From: Desulfosarcina cetonica JCM 12296
GTDB lineage: Bacteria; Desulfobacterota; Desulfobacteria; Desulfobacterales; Desulfosarcinaceae
Direction of reading: 5' to 3'
Length of the DNA: 50,724 nucleotides
Assembly (NCBI RefSeq): GCF_001311845.1
Contig: NZ_BBCC01000027.1
Location: 1 to 50,724, forward strand
Part shown: positions 32,131 through 42,299 of the stretch, piece after piece
Layout of the letters: each line of letters begins with the position of its first letter
Numbering within the stretch: position 1 is the first letter of the stretch
Notes under the pieces: generated by a model
The model's input: the letters and a program-made list of their open reading frames with translations, nothing else
The model's database searches: none
What the model was told of the DNA's origin: nothing
Translations under genes and position numbers: made by a program

Positions 32131-32568
32131 ATGACACATGAAGATGCCGGCCATTATGCAGCCAAACACCCGGAGGAGAAGATCGACCCGGCCATTGCCG
32201 ACGCCATTGCCGCCAAGGAAAAGGAGGGGCGCATCACTTGCGCCGCTGCCCACGCCATTGCGAAAAAGTTGAACCGCTCCCCCCAGGTGGTGGGAATCAA
32301 TATCGATCTTTTGGAAAAACGCATCCGCCGATGCCAGTTAGGGCTTTTCGGCTATGGGGTGAAGAAGAAAAGAGCGGTCAAACCCGCCGTGATTGTGTCG
32401 GAACCGCTCCAGGCCGCCATCCGCAAGGCCATGGTGGGGGATCGCATCACCTGCGCCGCCGCCTGGAACCTGGCCAAGGAAATGGGCCTGACCAAGCTGG
32501 AGGTCTCATCGGCCTGCGAGGCCATGGAGATCAAAGTGTCAACCTGCCAATTGGGTGCATTTAAATAG
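32131..32568 (+). CDS. duplicated ITCAAA...CQLG domain protein
   Basis: A 145-residue soluble protein built from two copies of an about 45-residue module: GRITCAAAHAIAKKL ... CQLGLFGYG (about 33-77) and DRITCAAAWNLAKEM ... CQLGAFK (about 103-145). Each module begins with ITCAAA, has a helix-turn-helix-like spacing (AIAKKLNRSPQVVGINIDLL) and ends with CQLG.F, so each carries two conserved cysteines. A basic linker (KKKRAVKP) joins them. I do not know the function; DNA binding with a Cys-based metal or redox element is a hypothesis. Codon use looks like its neighbours. Confidence 0.7.
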   Translation: MTHEDAGHYAAKHPEEKIDPAIADAIAAKEKEGRITCAAAHAIAKKLNRSPQVVGINIDLLEKRIRRCQLGLFGYGVKKKRAVKPAVIVSEPLQAAIRKAMVGDRITCAAAWNLAKEMGLTKLEVSSACEAMEIKVSTCQLGAFK

Positions 32569-32589
32569 TGCCCATCCAGATTCCTGCAT

Positions 32590-33086
32590 TCACGTTTTCA
32601 TGATTCCCTGGAGATAACGGAAAAGATGGCGCGCCGATCGTGCCGGCGCATCCTCTTTTCCGCGTTCTTTGCGTGCGTTGCGCACCAACTGGCTGAGACG
32701 CTGACGATCGGCATCGGGATAATCTTCCAGTATTTCAGCCATTAGGGCATCATCTCCGTCGATGAGGCGGTCTCGCCAGGCTTCGAGGCGGTGAAACGCC
32801 TGGGTCTGGCGATAGGCACCCTGCTCAATATCCATCAGCGCCTGTTCGATCGGTTCCACATCGACGCTCCGCATCAGCGTACCGACATACTGCATCTGGC
32901 GTCGTCGGGCACCGTGAGAACGCATGCTTTGGCATCCAGGAGCGCTTCCATCAAATCCGACGGCAATGCCATACGCCCCAGTTGCACTTCCGAAAGGGTG
33001 GTCAGTCGCTCACCGATCTGTTGAAGCGCCTTGGCCTCTTTTTTCTTTCGTGTACGACTTTTTTCGATTTCCTCAGGCATATCCAT
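32590..33086 (-). CDS. darP: DarP/YjgA-like ribosome-associated protein (frameshifted)
   Basis: About 165 residues after repair; member of the YjgA (DUF615, DarP) family that binds pre-50S ribosomal particles late in assembly. N-terminal SRTRKKKEAKALQQIGERL, then QLGRMALPSDLMEALLDAK, then RRRQMQYVGTLMRSVD, and near the C-terminus DRQRLSQLVRNARKER are all family landmarks. The frame breaks near 32925-32927: one more base (AAAGCC for AAAGC) joins LLDAKA to MRSHGARRRQMQYVG. It ends convergently with the ITCAAA gene and lies 36 nt downstream of the TetR gene on the same strand. Confidence 0.88.
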
Positions 33087-33122
33087 GGCAGGCTATCTCC
33101 TCGAACGGGAGGCGGGGCCAAG

Positions 33123-33788
33123 TCAAGACATCGCGGACGTCGTCTGATCGATTGGATCTTCCGGTGGAGCATCCGGAGAGCCCCCCGGCGAATCCATCTC
33201 CAAAGGAAGCTGACCGGTGGCGAAAACGCTGACAAGGATCCGAACCAATCGATGGATATGGCGTTTTATCTCCTCGGGAGAACGCCCGGGATAGTTTCTG
33301 AAGGCCATGACCACACCCGTGATGGAAGCGTAAATCGCATGGGTCACCAGTCGATTGCCCGGATGGTTCACTTTGTCCAACAAATCCAGGAAATGACGTT
33401 GCATTTCATTGAAGCGGGCCATCGCCTTGGGCTGGATCCGGCCGGTAATCATGAAGTGCCCCATCATCTGAAACACGGAGCTGTTCTCAATGAGATAGTC
33501 GACACTGCGCAGGGCCAGTTCATCAAGCGTCATTCGCCCAGCCTTGATATTATCTTCGAAAAGCGCCTCGACCGTCTGCATATGTCGAATCAAGGCTTCG
33601 ATGAAAACATCGTCCCGGCTGGGAAAATAGCGATAGATGGCGGCGGCGGAAATCCCGGCACGCTTGGCGATGTCCCGCATGCCGATTTTGTGAAATTCCT
33701 TCTGGCTGAAAAGTTCCATGGCCGCTTCAACGATCAGATTCTTACGTGTCTCGCGCTCCTCTTCTCTCAATTTTTGAAACGTGGACAT
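33123..33788 (-). CDS. TetR/AcrR family transcriptional regulator
   Basis: A 221-residue regulator with an N-terminal TetR helix-turn-helix (about 12-58: NLIVEAAMELFSQKEFHKIG, then MRDIAKRAGISAAAIYRYFP) and a helical ligand-binding C-terminal domain. It ends with an acidic Pro/Ser-rich tail. No obvious target operon is divergent from it; it lies on the same strand between the RlmD gene and darP. The ligand is unknown; many such regulators respond to fatty acids, acyl-CoA or drugs. Confidence 0.9.
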   Translation of the reverse strand: MSTFQKLREEERETRKNLIVEAAMELFSQKEFHKIGMRDIAKRAGISAAAIYRYFPSRDDVFIEALIRHMQTVEALFEDNIKAGRMTLDELALRSVDYLIENSSVFQMMGHFMITGRIQPKAMARFNEMQRHFLDLLDKVNHPGNRLVTHAIYASITGVVMAFRNYPGRSPEEIKRHIHRLVRILVSVFATGQLPLEMDSPGGSPDAPPEDPIDQTTSAMS

Positions 33789-33905
33789 GCTCGAACTCCT
33801 CTACCACCGGGCCGTCGAGATTAACGATGGCTGCAAATAAAAGGTTTTCGGGTTGAAGGAAATTCGTAAATTAACGCAGTTCACATACTTTAACAACTCC
33901 TTTTA

Positions 33906-33942
33906 TAAAAAAATCGAACTCGACCGCCGGTGGCCGGCGGTC
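33906..33942 (-). terminator. terminator-like hairpin after the RlmD gene
   Basis: On the minus strand a perfect 9-bp stem GACCGCCGG / CCGGCGGTC with a 3-nt loop (33922-33942) is followed about 8 nt later by a T7 tract, just downstream of the rlmD stop at 33989. The gap before the T-run makes it a weaker than standard intrinsic terminator. Confidence 0.6.
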
Positions 33943-33988
33943 GTCCATCTGCCGCATAGCGAATGTTCTCGTCAACCCGATACCCGGT

Positions 33989-35372
33989 CTACCGCCGAAT
34001 CAGCCGGGCCACCGATTCCACATGAAACGTATGCGGAAACATGTCCACGGGCTGAACCTCGGCCACCTGATAATGTTCCTTGAGGGCCAGCACATCCCTG
34101 GCCAGGGTGGCGGGATTACACGATACATAGACGATCTTCGGCGGTGCCATGGCGATCACCTGGTTGACCACGTCCTTGTGCATGCCGGCCCGCGGAGGAT
34201 CGATCACCAGAAGATCCGGCACCGACGGGATTGCGGTCAGGGTCTCCTTGATATCGCCGAGAATGAAACGGCAGTTCTCAATCCCATTGGTCAGGCAGTT
34301 TCGCTGGGCATCGGCAACGGCGCTTTCCACCAATTCGAGACCGATAACCTCCCGCGCATGCGATGCCAGCCAAATGGCAATCGTGCCGGTGCCACAGTAA
34401 AGATCAAGGACCGATTCGTTGCCACTGAGCCCCGCGTATCGTTCGACCACCCCGTAAAGGCGCTGCGCGCCGCGTGTATTGGTCTGGAAGAAGGAATTGG
34501 CCGAAATATCGAATCGGTAGGGACCAAGATCATCCCGCAGCGTCGGTTCGCCGGCAAGGTGGATCTCCCGTTCTCCGATGGCCACGCCCGAGAGCCGTGC
34601 GGTGATATTGTTGACCACGCCGGCCACCTGGGGAAAGCGCTGCATGATCAAATCGGCCAAGGGCTGGACGGCGCCACGGTCTTCGCTGGCCGTCACGATG
34701 TTGACCAGCCACCGATCATGGGCAGCCGAATTGCGCAGCACCAGAAAACGCCAGAATCCCTCGTGACTGCGCAATCCGTAAACAGGCTGGCCGGAATTGC
34801 GGATGAACTCGCGTGTGGCGCCCAAAATCTGGTTACCCAGATCCGGCTGCAGCAGGCAAGCGCGGATATCGAGCACCTTGTAAAAGGTTCCGGGGACGTG
34901 CAAACCCAAGGCGAATTCGTTCAAAGATGAGGATTCCAATTCATGGGGAAGCCACCAACGGCGATCCGAGAAGGAGAACTCCATCTTGTTGCGGTATTCG
35001 AAGATCCGTTCCGACGGCAAGATCGCATGGACCGGCGGTTGATCGATCATGCGATGTGGCTCAGGCAATCGGCCACATGCCGTTGTTTAAGCACGATCTG
35101 CTGCGCATAGTCGATAAACTGCCATTTGCAGCCACCACAATAGCCGCTGTATGGACAGGGCGGCTCGACCCGCAGGGGAGAAGGCGCTATCATCTCCTGG
35201 ACCACCGCTTCGGCATAATTGCGTTTCTTGCGTACGATCCGGGCCGCCACCCGGTCTCCGGTGACGGTCCGGTCGATGAAGACGGCAAATCCATCGATTT
35301 TGGTCAGTCCCTTTCCACCAAAGGCCACATCGATGACTTCACATTCGACAATCTGTTTTTTTTCAGCGGCAT
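33989..35372 (-). CDS. rlmD: RlmD/RumA-type 23S rRNA (uracil-C5) methyltransferase (two frameshifts)
   Basis: About 461 residues after repair. N-terminal TRAM domain (QIVECEVIDVAFGGKG), then a [4Fe-4S] cluster motif (PPCPYSGYCGGCKWQ), and a C-terminal SAM domain with VLDLYCGTGTIAIWL, the IDPPRAGMH motif and catalytic Cys in VSCNPATLARD. The family transfers methyl to U1939/U747 of 23S rRNA; which site is not decided by sequence. Start ATG 35372 is inferred after repair of the T-run 35356-35363 (one more A gives MPLKKKQIVECEVID) and follows GGAGAAAG. A second break near 35050-35053 joins CLSHI to MIDQPPVHAILPSE. Confidence 0.88.
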
Positions 35373-35709
35373 GGAATCAACTTTCTCCACATGCAGGTTT
35401 TACCGGTCGATGTTCGACCGGGCCCTCCACATGGTCCATGAGCGGTTGTTTGTCAAGTGGCAACCCATCGGCCAATCGTCTGCGGCCCCGCCGAAAAATC
35501 CCCCGCGCGCGGATGACCGTATTATCAGTCAATTCCCGAGGCCCTTTTTTTCTTGCCTAACGCAATGATTTTCATTACTTTAATCCCACTTGACGGAAAT
35601 AGCCACCCATCCCCGTTAAACGACATGAAAGAATCGGTCCTGATCCGTCACTTCTTTGTTCATTCGAACCATTCCCAGAGCCATCTTCAACCCGAAAAAG
35701 GATCTTGCC
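35373..35709. other. divergent intergenic region between rlmD and acnA
   Basis: 337 bp holding both 5' ends. Nothing certain beyond the ribosome sites is visible. The acnA leader is AT-rich around 35565-35585 and a weak TTGCCT / TACTTT pair (17-nt spacer, near 35552-35580) might be a promoter. No riboswitch, repeat copy or small gene is recognised. Confidence 0.4.
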
Positions 35710-38473
35710 ATGAAAAACACGGACTATGCCAAGCCGCTTCAAATCAAGGGAAAGACATATACCTATTTTGACTTTCCCCAGTATGCCGCCGACAAGGGCA
35801 TCGCCATTGAAAAGCTGCCCTACTCCATCCGCATCCTGGTGGAGAACCTGCTGCGCAAACTCGATGGTCGGGTGGTCAAGGAAACGGACTTGGCCAATAT
35901 CGCCGGCTGGCAGAAGCGCTACGATGCCCCTGTCGAGATCCCCTATCATCCGGCGCGCGTCCTCATGCAGGACTTCACCGGGGTACCGGCGGTGGTGGAT
36001 TTGGCGGCCATGCGTGACGCCGTTAAAACCCTGGGGCAGGATCCGGGACGGGTTAACCCCCTGGTGCCCACCGAGCTGATCGTCGACCATTCCATCCAGG
36101 TGGATTGCTATGGTACTGACGACGCGCTGGAGAAAAACGTCGCCCTGGAATACAGCCGCAACAGCGAGCGTTACGAACTGCTCAAATGGGCCCAGAAAAG
36201 CTTTGCCAATTTCAAGGTCGTGCCGCCCAACTCGGGGATCTGCCATCAGGTCAACCTGGAAAATTTAGGCCGGGTGGTCATCGAGCAGGCTACCGCTGAC
36301 CAGACGATCGCCTATCTGGACACGGTGGTGGGCACCGATTCCCACACCCCCATGATCAACGGCATCGGCGTGATGGCTGGGGCGTTGGTGGCATCGAAGC
36401 CGAGGCGGTGATGCTCGGGCAGCCCTATTACATGTCCATCCCGGAGGTAATCGGCGTCAAACTGACCGGCAAACTGAAGGAAGGTGTCACGGCCACCGAC
36501 CTGGTGCTCACCATCACCCAAATGCTGCGCGAGGTCAAGGTGGTGGAAAAGTTCGTCGAGTATTTCGGTCCGGGGATGAAGAGCCTGTCGGTCACCGATC
36601 GGGCGACCATCGCCAACATGACCCCCGAATATGGCGCCACGCTGGGTTTTTTCCCCGTGGATGAAAAAACCTGGATTACCTCAATCTTACCGGGCGCGGT
36701 GAGCGGGCCCTTTTGGTCGAAGCCTACACCAAGGCCACCGGCATGTTTTATACCGGCGCAGCCGATCCCGAATTTACCCAGGTGGTGGAACTGGATCTTT
36801 CCACCGTGGAACCGTCCCTGGCCGGTCCGGCGCGGCCCCAGGACCGGATCTCCCTCGCCGGTATGAAGCGCGCCTATGCCGATATTCTCGGTTGCGCGTA
36901 CGACCGCGACACCGAAATCAAGCAGATTTCGGCGTTCCATGCGGAATCGGGCAACCAGACCGTACGGGCCAAACAGTGCCAACCGGTGGCCAAACGCCAG
37001 TTTGATATGCAGTTGGGGGGTCAGCCCGTGAAAATCGGTGATGGCAACATCGTCATTGCCGCCATCACCTCCTGCACCAACACCTCCAACCCGCATGTGC
37101 TCATCGGTGCCGGTTTGATGGCGAAGAATGCCGTCTCCAAGGGACTCAAGGTTCCCCCCTTCGTCAAAACCTCACTGGCGCCGGGATCAAAGGTGGTCAT
37201 GGATTACCTGGAGGCCGCCGATCTGATGCCCTACTTCAAGGCCCTGGGTTTTCATCTGGCGGCCTTCGGCTGTACCACCTGCATCGGTAATAGCGGCCCG
37301 CTGCACCCGGATATCGAAGCGGTCATCAAGGCCAACGATCTCAATGTCGCCGCCGTGCTTTCCGGCAACCGTAATTTCGAAGCCCGCATCCACCAGCACA
37401 TCAAATCCAATTTCCTGGCATCCCCCATGCTGGTGGTGGCCTTTGCCCTGGCCGGTCGCATGGATATTGACCTGACCCTGGAACCCGTGGGCATCGACCC
37501 CAACGGCGAGCCCGTTTACCTGGAAGACCTGTGGCCGGCACACGATCAGATCGACGCCCTGGTCAAGGCCCATGTGAAAAAGGAATTCTACGAAAAGGAA
37601 TATGCACGCATCTTCGACGGCGATCGTTTCTGGGGGGCGCTGGATATCGCCGAAAGTACCACCTTTGCATGGGATACTGCCTCCACCTACATCAAGAATC
37701 CCCCTTACTTCGAGGGCTTTTCCCTTTCGCCGAAGGCGCCCGACAACATCACGGATGCCCGGGCATTCCTGCTCTTGGGCGATTCGGTGACCACGGATCA
37801 CATCTCACCGGCCGGTGCCATTCCCGAAGCCTATCCGGCGGGCCAGTACCTGATTGAACACGGCGTTTCCAAGACGGATTTCAACTCCTATGGTTCACGG
37901 CGCGGCAATCACGAGGTGATGATGCGGGGCACCTTTGGCAACATCCGAATCAAAAACCGCCTGGTGGACCCCAAGCAAGGCAGCTACACGCTGAAATTCC
38001 CCGAAAAAAAGGAAATATTCAACTATGATGCCGCCATGGCCTACAAGGCCGAGGGAACGCCCTTGATCGTTTTGGGTGGGAAGGAGTATGGCACCGGTTC
38101 CTCCCGCGATTGGGCCGCCAAGGGAACCACCCTTTTGGGCGTCCAGGCCGTCATCGCCGAATCCTACGAACGGATCCATCGCAACAACCTGGTGGGCATG
38201 GGGGTCTTGCCATTGATTTTCAGCGATGGTGAAAACGCCCAGAGCCTGGGGCTGGACGGGTCGGAAACCTTTACCATCTCCGGTATCGCCCATATGACGC
38301 CGCGCAAACAACTCACCGTGAAGGCAACCAAGGCGGATGGCCGTCAGGTGGAATTCAAGGTCATCTCCCGTCTGGATACGGACGTGGATGTGGAATACTT
38401 CGAAAACGGCGGGATTCTGCCTGTGTCATACGTAAAATGCTGGCCGGTTAACGCGGCCCCTGTTCTCCCTTAA
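35710..38473 (+). CDS. acnA: aconitate hydratase, AcnA/IRP1 type (two frameshifts)
   Basis: TCA-cycle enzyme interconverting citrate and isocitrate through a [4Fe-4S] cluster; about 921 residues after repair, normal for AcnA. Seen: [21 protein letters not shown] (after repair), [21 protein letters not shown] segment ([12 protein letters not shown]), the cluster pair in [38 protein letters not shown] and [16 protein letters not shown]. Frame breaks: GG 36375-36376 (one more G restores [13 protein letters not shown]) and CC 36670-36671 (one more C restores [15 protein letters not shown]). The ATG at 35710 is preceded by an AAGGA-like site. It is monocistronic as far as visible. Confidence 0.95.
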
Positions 38474-38482
38474 CGATCCGGA

Positions 38483-39127
38483 TCAGGCGGTTCGGCCCGG
38501 CCGGCCGCCTGACGGGTCCAGCAGCCCGGCTCGCTTCTTGACATTCAGCAGGCCGGGGCTGAAATTCAGGTGCATGAGCGACGATCGCATTCCCCGTGCA
38601 ATAAATACCTTTTCCAGATCATCGAACAACACCGGCCGGTCCGGCCATTTATAATGTCGCGCCTGCTGCCGCAACTGTTCCCATTCTATTTTTAAGTCGG
38701 GTTCCGGTTCAAAGACCGTTTGCATGGCCCGGTCGCAAAGGAACATGGCGCAAACCACCGGCCGCACGGTCCAGAGACAGCCGCCATCTCCCAAAAAAAC
38801 GCAACGATGACCGTTGTTTTCGGCACGCAGAACCGTTTCCAGACGGTCCAGTTGATCCGGTCCGGCGATCAGGGCATTGACCACCGTATCGGCGAAAAAC
38901 GTGATGATGCCATCCTTGCTGCAACAGGCGCTGGTCCGGCTTTCATAACAGGTTCGGGTACAGACATCATTGAAGTGGCGGCTAAAAAAACGGTCCACGG
39001 ACCCCCTGAAGGCCATATACGCCTGAATTTGATCAACGAGTTGGCTCCGTTGGGCGTGTAATCGTTGCCGCAACCCGTCTCTCACCATGATCAGGGCATC
39101 AAGCTGCTCGCGTTGGTAGTCGTTCAT
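38483..39127 (-). CDS. Cys-rich YkgJ-like protein
   Basis: A 214-residue protein with a cysteine cluster (VCTRTCYESRTSACCSKDG, about 58-76) and further cysteines in CVFLGDGGCLW and CAMFLC, resembling YkgJ-type CxxxCC proteins that bind zinc or an iron-sulfur cluster. ATG 39127 is used; the frame stays open to 39220 but that extension is merely translation of palindromic repeat copy 3. The gene ends 9 nt from the acnA stop, convergently. The function is not known. Confidence 0.7.
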   Translation of the reverse strand: MNDYQREQLDALIMVRDGLRQRLHAQRSQLVDQIQAYMAFRGSVDRFFSRHFNDVCTRTCYESRTSACCSKDGIITFFADTVVNALIAGPDQLDRLETVLRAENNGHRCVFLGDGGCLWTVRPVVCAMFLCDRAMQTVFEPEPDLKIEWEQLRQQARHYKWPDRPVLFDDLEKVFIARGMRSSLMHLNFSPGLLNVKKRAGLLDPSGGRPGRTA

Positions 39128-39143
39128 CGTCTCGTCAAGGTTT

Positions 39144-39267
39144 GACGGATTCGTAAAAAGCCCGATATCGGCGTTACGCGTATCCTTCGTCACTGCGGCG
39201 TACGAGAAAGTACGCCTCATTCCTTAAGGATTCGCAAGCTTGATCTCGAGCTTTTTACGAATCCGTC
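39144..39267. repeat. palindromic interspersed repeat, copy 3
   Basis: 124-bp imperfect palindrome GACGGATTCGTAAAAAGC...GCTTTTTACGAATCCGTC with one arm mismatch (CCCGA against TCGAG). Inner arms are the ATCCT/AGGAT type, as in copy 4. It lies in the divergent gap between the Cys-rich gene and the PAS/cyclase-like gene, the only copy not at a convergent or 3' junction. Confidence 0.92.
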
Positions 39268-39426
39268 GGAAACCGGCGCAAAAGCCTCTTTTAAGGGGGT
39301 AAGGGTCCATTTCCCATCAGAGCTATGGGATCGCATGGGGATTGTCAAGCCGTTCTTCCCGTCAGCACCGACAGCCGTTGAATGGATCATCTTTTTTCTT
39401 GACGATCACCCTATTTTCGACGATAT

Positions 39427-40824
39427 GTGAAGCTTTCAAAACGCTCGACATATGGATGTCCGCCTGCAATGTCCAACATGTACCCACCGACCGACCTTCC
39501 CAAGGACGTAAACGCAGAACATCTTCGGCCCAGTGGCCCACCCGAGACTGCCGGACCGGCAGGCGCATCGGAACAACTGCTTGAAAAGAATAATGGATTT
39601 ATTGATCTTCGCCTTTCTGCGGAAATGATCGCGGCACCGGCATTTTTTATTGATCCGGACCTTCATGTCCGTTGGATCGCATCCGACGGCCAGGATTCGT
39701 TTTCCCGCATCCTGGCCGACCAGCACACGACCAGCCCAACCGGTAATATCTTCAACCTGCTCACGCAACCGGTGGTTAAAACGGCCATCCACGCTTGGCA
39801 GGCCTTCTTCGCCTTTGTCTATAATGTGTTAAAACACTCGACCGACTGCGCCGTCTTCACGGCTGCGACCGGTGCCGTTGAGGAAAAGCCAGCAGCGGTT
39901 TATCAAACCGATGGCGATCCTCTTGGCGTGGAAAACGGCTTTTCCGTTAGAAGTGCCGCGGTTTCTTTTGGAGGCGCCGCGTCCACGCCCATGCGGGTAT
40001 TCGCCTTGGGATTTCCGACCGGCACCCTCTTTCTGATCCGTGCCGATGGTCCCCCGGCCCCGCATCTTCAAGACGGAATGACGGCGCTGCCGGAAAAGGC
40101 CACCAGCTCAGCCGAGATGTCCGCCATATGGCAGTTGCCCGTCGGCGCGCTGACCATCCATATCAACAACGCCCAGCGTTTGGCGGAGACCATGCTGCCG
40201 GGTGCATTTTTTGATCTGGCAAAATGGATTTGGAAGGTCGCCGATGATAGCGCCCGTTCCCTGGGCGGAAAGCGCGTGGGGATCAACGGGGGGCAAATCC
40301 ACTACCGATTCTTCGAAAGCGCCGGACGGAACCCCATCTTCAGCGCCATCACCTGTGCCATCCGCCTGACCCGCCACATGATGGCGATTCAGGAAAAATC
40401 CGAGGTCGTTCAGGACTGGCCGGAAAAGATCGCACTGCAAATGGGCATCAGCTGCGACCACGAAGATAACACCGTCTTCAACGGCCCGGATGGCATGCCG
40501 CCGATGATTCCCGGCGATGCCGTCGATCAGGCATCCACACTGGCCGCCATGGCTGGGAAGGAAGAGGTCTGGATCACCAAAGCCGCCGTCGCCTGTCTTC
40601 CCAGCCCCCTTATGGAACAGCTGACGATGGGTATCGAGCGGCAGGGATCTTTTTTTCGAAACGGTTTTGCCCGGGTTTCAGAGCTGCCATGGTCCAGCGC
40701 TGGCAGTCCGGTCAAGCCACCCCCAAACGACCTCATGGTCACCCGTATCATTGATATCAAACCATTAACGCCGGAATCACCGGACAAAGAGAAAGCCATA
40801 CCATGTCAGAAAGCAGTCCGTTAG
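39427..40824 (+). CDS. PAS/MmyB-like sensor with degenerate class III cyclase domain
   Basis: About 465 residues from GTG 39427; ATG 39469 or 39478 are alternative starts with equally weak ribosome sites. Residues about 60-150 (APAFFIDPDLHVRWIASDG, NIFNLLTQPVVK) resemble PAS/MmyB-type ligand-sensing folds. Residues about 235-420 follow the plan of class III adenylate/guanylate cyclases: PVGALTIHINNAQRLAE, LGGKRVGINGGQIHYRFF, then MIPGDAVDQASTLAAMA matching the usual GDAVNxAaRL helix. Both metal-binding Asp positions are lost (IHIN for the first, NGG for GDG), so it is probably non-catalytic. No transmembrane segment. The end overlaps the next small gene by 22 nt. Confidence 0.7.
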   Translation: MKLSKRSTYGCPPAMSNMYPPTDLPKDVNAEHLRPSGPPETAGPAGASEQLLEKNNGFIDLRLSAEMIAAPAFFIDPDLHVRWIASDGQDSFSRILADQHTTSPTGNIFNLLTQPVVKTAIHAWQAFFAFVYNVLKHSTDCAVFTAATGAVEEKPAAVYQTDGDPLGVENGFSVRSAAVSFGGAASTPMRVFALGFPTGTLFLIRADGPPAPHLQDGMTALPEKATSSAEMSAIWQLPVGALTIHINNAQRLAETMLPGAFFDLAKWIWKVADDSARSLGGKRVGINGGQIHYRFFESAGRNPIFSAITCAIRLTRHMMAIQEKSEVVQDWPEKIALQMGISCDHEDNTVFNGPDGMPPMIPGDAVDQASTLAAMAGKEEVWITKAAVACLPSPLMEQLTMGIERQGSFFRNGFARVSELPWSSAGSPVKPPPNDLMVTRIIDIKPLTPESPDKEKAIPCQKAVR

Positions 40825-41018
40825 TCAGGGTTCACGTCAATATCGAAATATCCGCCGCCGCCTTGCAGGCCGTGGTGACCCATTCCAAACAGAAAGCCGC
40901 CATGGACAAAGCCGGCGCTCAGCGCATGGACACGGCCGACATGCTCGGCGACCTGATTTCCCGGTTCCTGCAGGAAAAAGACTTTGTGGCCTTTGCCGAG
41001 TCCCAGGAAAATTACTGA
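40803..41018 (+). CDS. small acidic/helical protein following the PAS/cyclase-like gene
   Basis: A 71-residue protein of unknown function, predicted mostly helical (AALQAVVTHSKQKAAMDKAG; LGDLISRFLQEKDF). It begins 22 nt inside the end of the upstream gene, suggesting coupled translation, and its stop abuts the manA stop (41019). Similar small proteins could be partners of the sensor; nothing in the sequence shows it. Confidence 0.55.
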   Translation: MSESSPLVRVHVNIEISAAALQAVVTHSKQKAAMDKAGAQRMDTADMLGDLISRFLQEKDFVAFAESQENY

Positions 41019-42221
41019 TCAGCCAATAAACGCCCTGTAAAGGGTCAGATCGCCGTCAATGGTATAGCTGCCCGCATTCGCCGGAATCAGGAAACTGTCG
41101 CCCTTGCAAATTTCCGATTCACCGGTGTCGGCAAGCTGGATGACACCCTTGCCTGCCGTACAGAGGAGAATCTCCACGCTGCGCCGCGCTGGCGCATGAT
41201 AGGGATGTTCGGGCGTTGGCTCAAGCACACCCAGGGCGAACTCCGCCGCCGGACAGAGAAACCGGCTTTCCGCCGGCCCCACCAGATTGGCCGCGAGAAT
41301 GTCCACTCGCGTGGCTTCGAAGCGCACAATACGCAAAAGCTCGTCCAAAGCCACATGCTTGGGGGTCAGGCCACCGCGCAGCACGTTATCGGAATTGGCC
41401 ATCAGTTCAATCCCCGTCCCCTGCAGGTAGGCGTGCAGTTGGCCAGCGGGCAGGTAAAGCGCTTGGCCGGGTGACAGGCAAATCAGATTAAGCAACGCAG
41501 GTGCCAGAATTCCCATGTCGCCGGGATAGGCATCGGCCAGTTTGACCATCCAGCGGTAAACCGGTGACGTGTTCATCAATGCGGCGGCCTTATCGCGCAG
41601 GATGCGGGCCATGGCCTGTTTCTCGTCACCAAGGGACATTACCGCCTCGAAAAACGCTCGCAGGCCGTGGCCTTGGCGATCCTGTTTCAAGCCGGTCAGT
41701 TCCACCGCTGCCGGGGAAGGCCACACCGGCGCCAACAGCTCGGCCGCCAGCCGTGGGTGGCGAAACCCGTTCAAGGCCCAGAAGGGCGTCAGGGCACAGA
41801 TAATTTCCGGCTTATGATTCTCATCCCGGTAGTTTCGCTCTGGCGCATCCATGGCGATCCCCTGCTGATTTTCCCGCGCAAACCCTTCGCGGGCCTGTTC
41901 GGCATTGGGGTGGGCCTGAATGGAGAGCGGGCTGGCGACGGCCAGGACCTTGAACAAAAAAGGGAAGTTGCCCCCGAACTGGCGATACACGGCCTCGCCA
42001 AGGATCGCTTCAGGTTGTTGGTCGATCAAGGTTTGCAGCGAGATGGCATCACCATCGACAAGCACCTTGGATGGCCCTTTGGGGTGGGTTCCCATCCACA
42101 TTTCGGCCTGGGGTTTGGCTGATGGCAAGGGCTGCCCGAGAAGGTCGGCGATGGCGGTGGTCGATCCCCAGGCATAGGGTTGGATAACGTTTTGCAGACG
42201 ATAAATCGGCATGACGGACAC
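41019..42221 (-). CDS. manA: class I mannose-6-phosphate isomerase
   Basis: Zinc enzyme interconverting mannose 6-phosphate and fructose 6-phosphate, feeding GDP-mannose and surface sugars. 400 residues, normal. Motifs: NVIQPYAWGS near the start, AEMWMGTHPKGPS, LSIQAHPNAEQA (zinc ligands), ENHKPEIICALTPFWAL, and YLPAGQLHAYLQGTGIELMA with SDNVLRGGLTPKH. The GTG at 42221 is preferred as start because AAAGGA lies 6 nt before it; the ATG at 42212 would have 15-nt spacing. Divergent from queE. Confidence 0.95.
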   Translation of the reverse strand: MSVMPIYRLQNVIQPYAWGSTTAIADLLGQPLPSAKPQAEMWMGTHPKGPSKVLVDGDAISLQTLIDQQPEAILGEAVYRQFGGNFPFLFKVLAVASPLSIQAHPNAEQAREGFARENQQGIAMDAPERNYRDENHKPEIICALTPFWALNGFRHPRLAAELLAPVWPSPAAVELTGLKQDRQGHGLRAFFEAVMSLGDEKQAMARILRDKAAALMNTSPVYRWMVKLADAYPGDMGILAPALLNLICLSPGQALYLPAGQLHAYLQGTGIELMANSDNVLRGGLTPKHVALDELLRIVRFEATRVDILAANLVGPAESRFLCPAAEFALGVLEPTPEHPYHAPARRSVEILLCTAGKGVIQLADTGESEICKGDSFLIPANAGSYTIDGDLTLYRAFIG

Positions 42222-42299
42222 AATTATTCCTTTCTACAAAGGGGTGGTTTACGAATTCGGGTTGGCTTGGTATAGAGACGCATCGTCAAGAAAGGACAC

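Noticed and set aside
35710..38473. Programmed ribosomal frameshifting or true pseudogenes
   Set aside because: The breaks occur in unrelated housekeeping genes, lack slippery-site plus structure features, and are almost all losses in short runs, so sequence error is simpler.
39128..39220. N-terminal extension of the Cys-rich gene
   Set aside because: The extra residues are a translation of palindromic repeat copy 3; a proper ATG exists at 39127. The same pseudo-peptide (about FSYAAVTKD...NADIGLFTNPS) appears at other repeat copies.
42222..42299. preQ1 riboswitch before queE
   Set aside because: The leader is short and shows no recognisable preQ1 aptamer.
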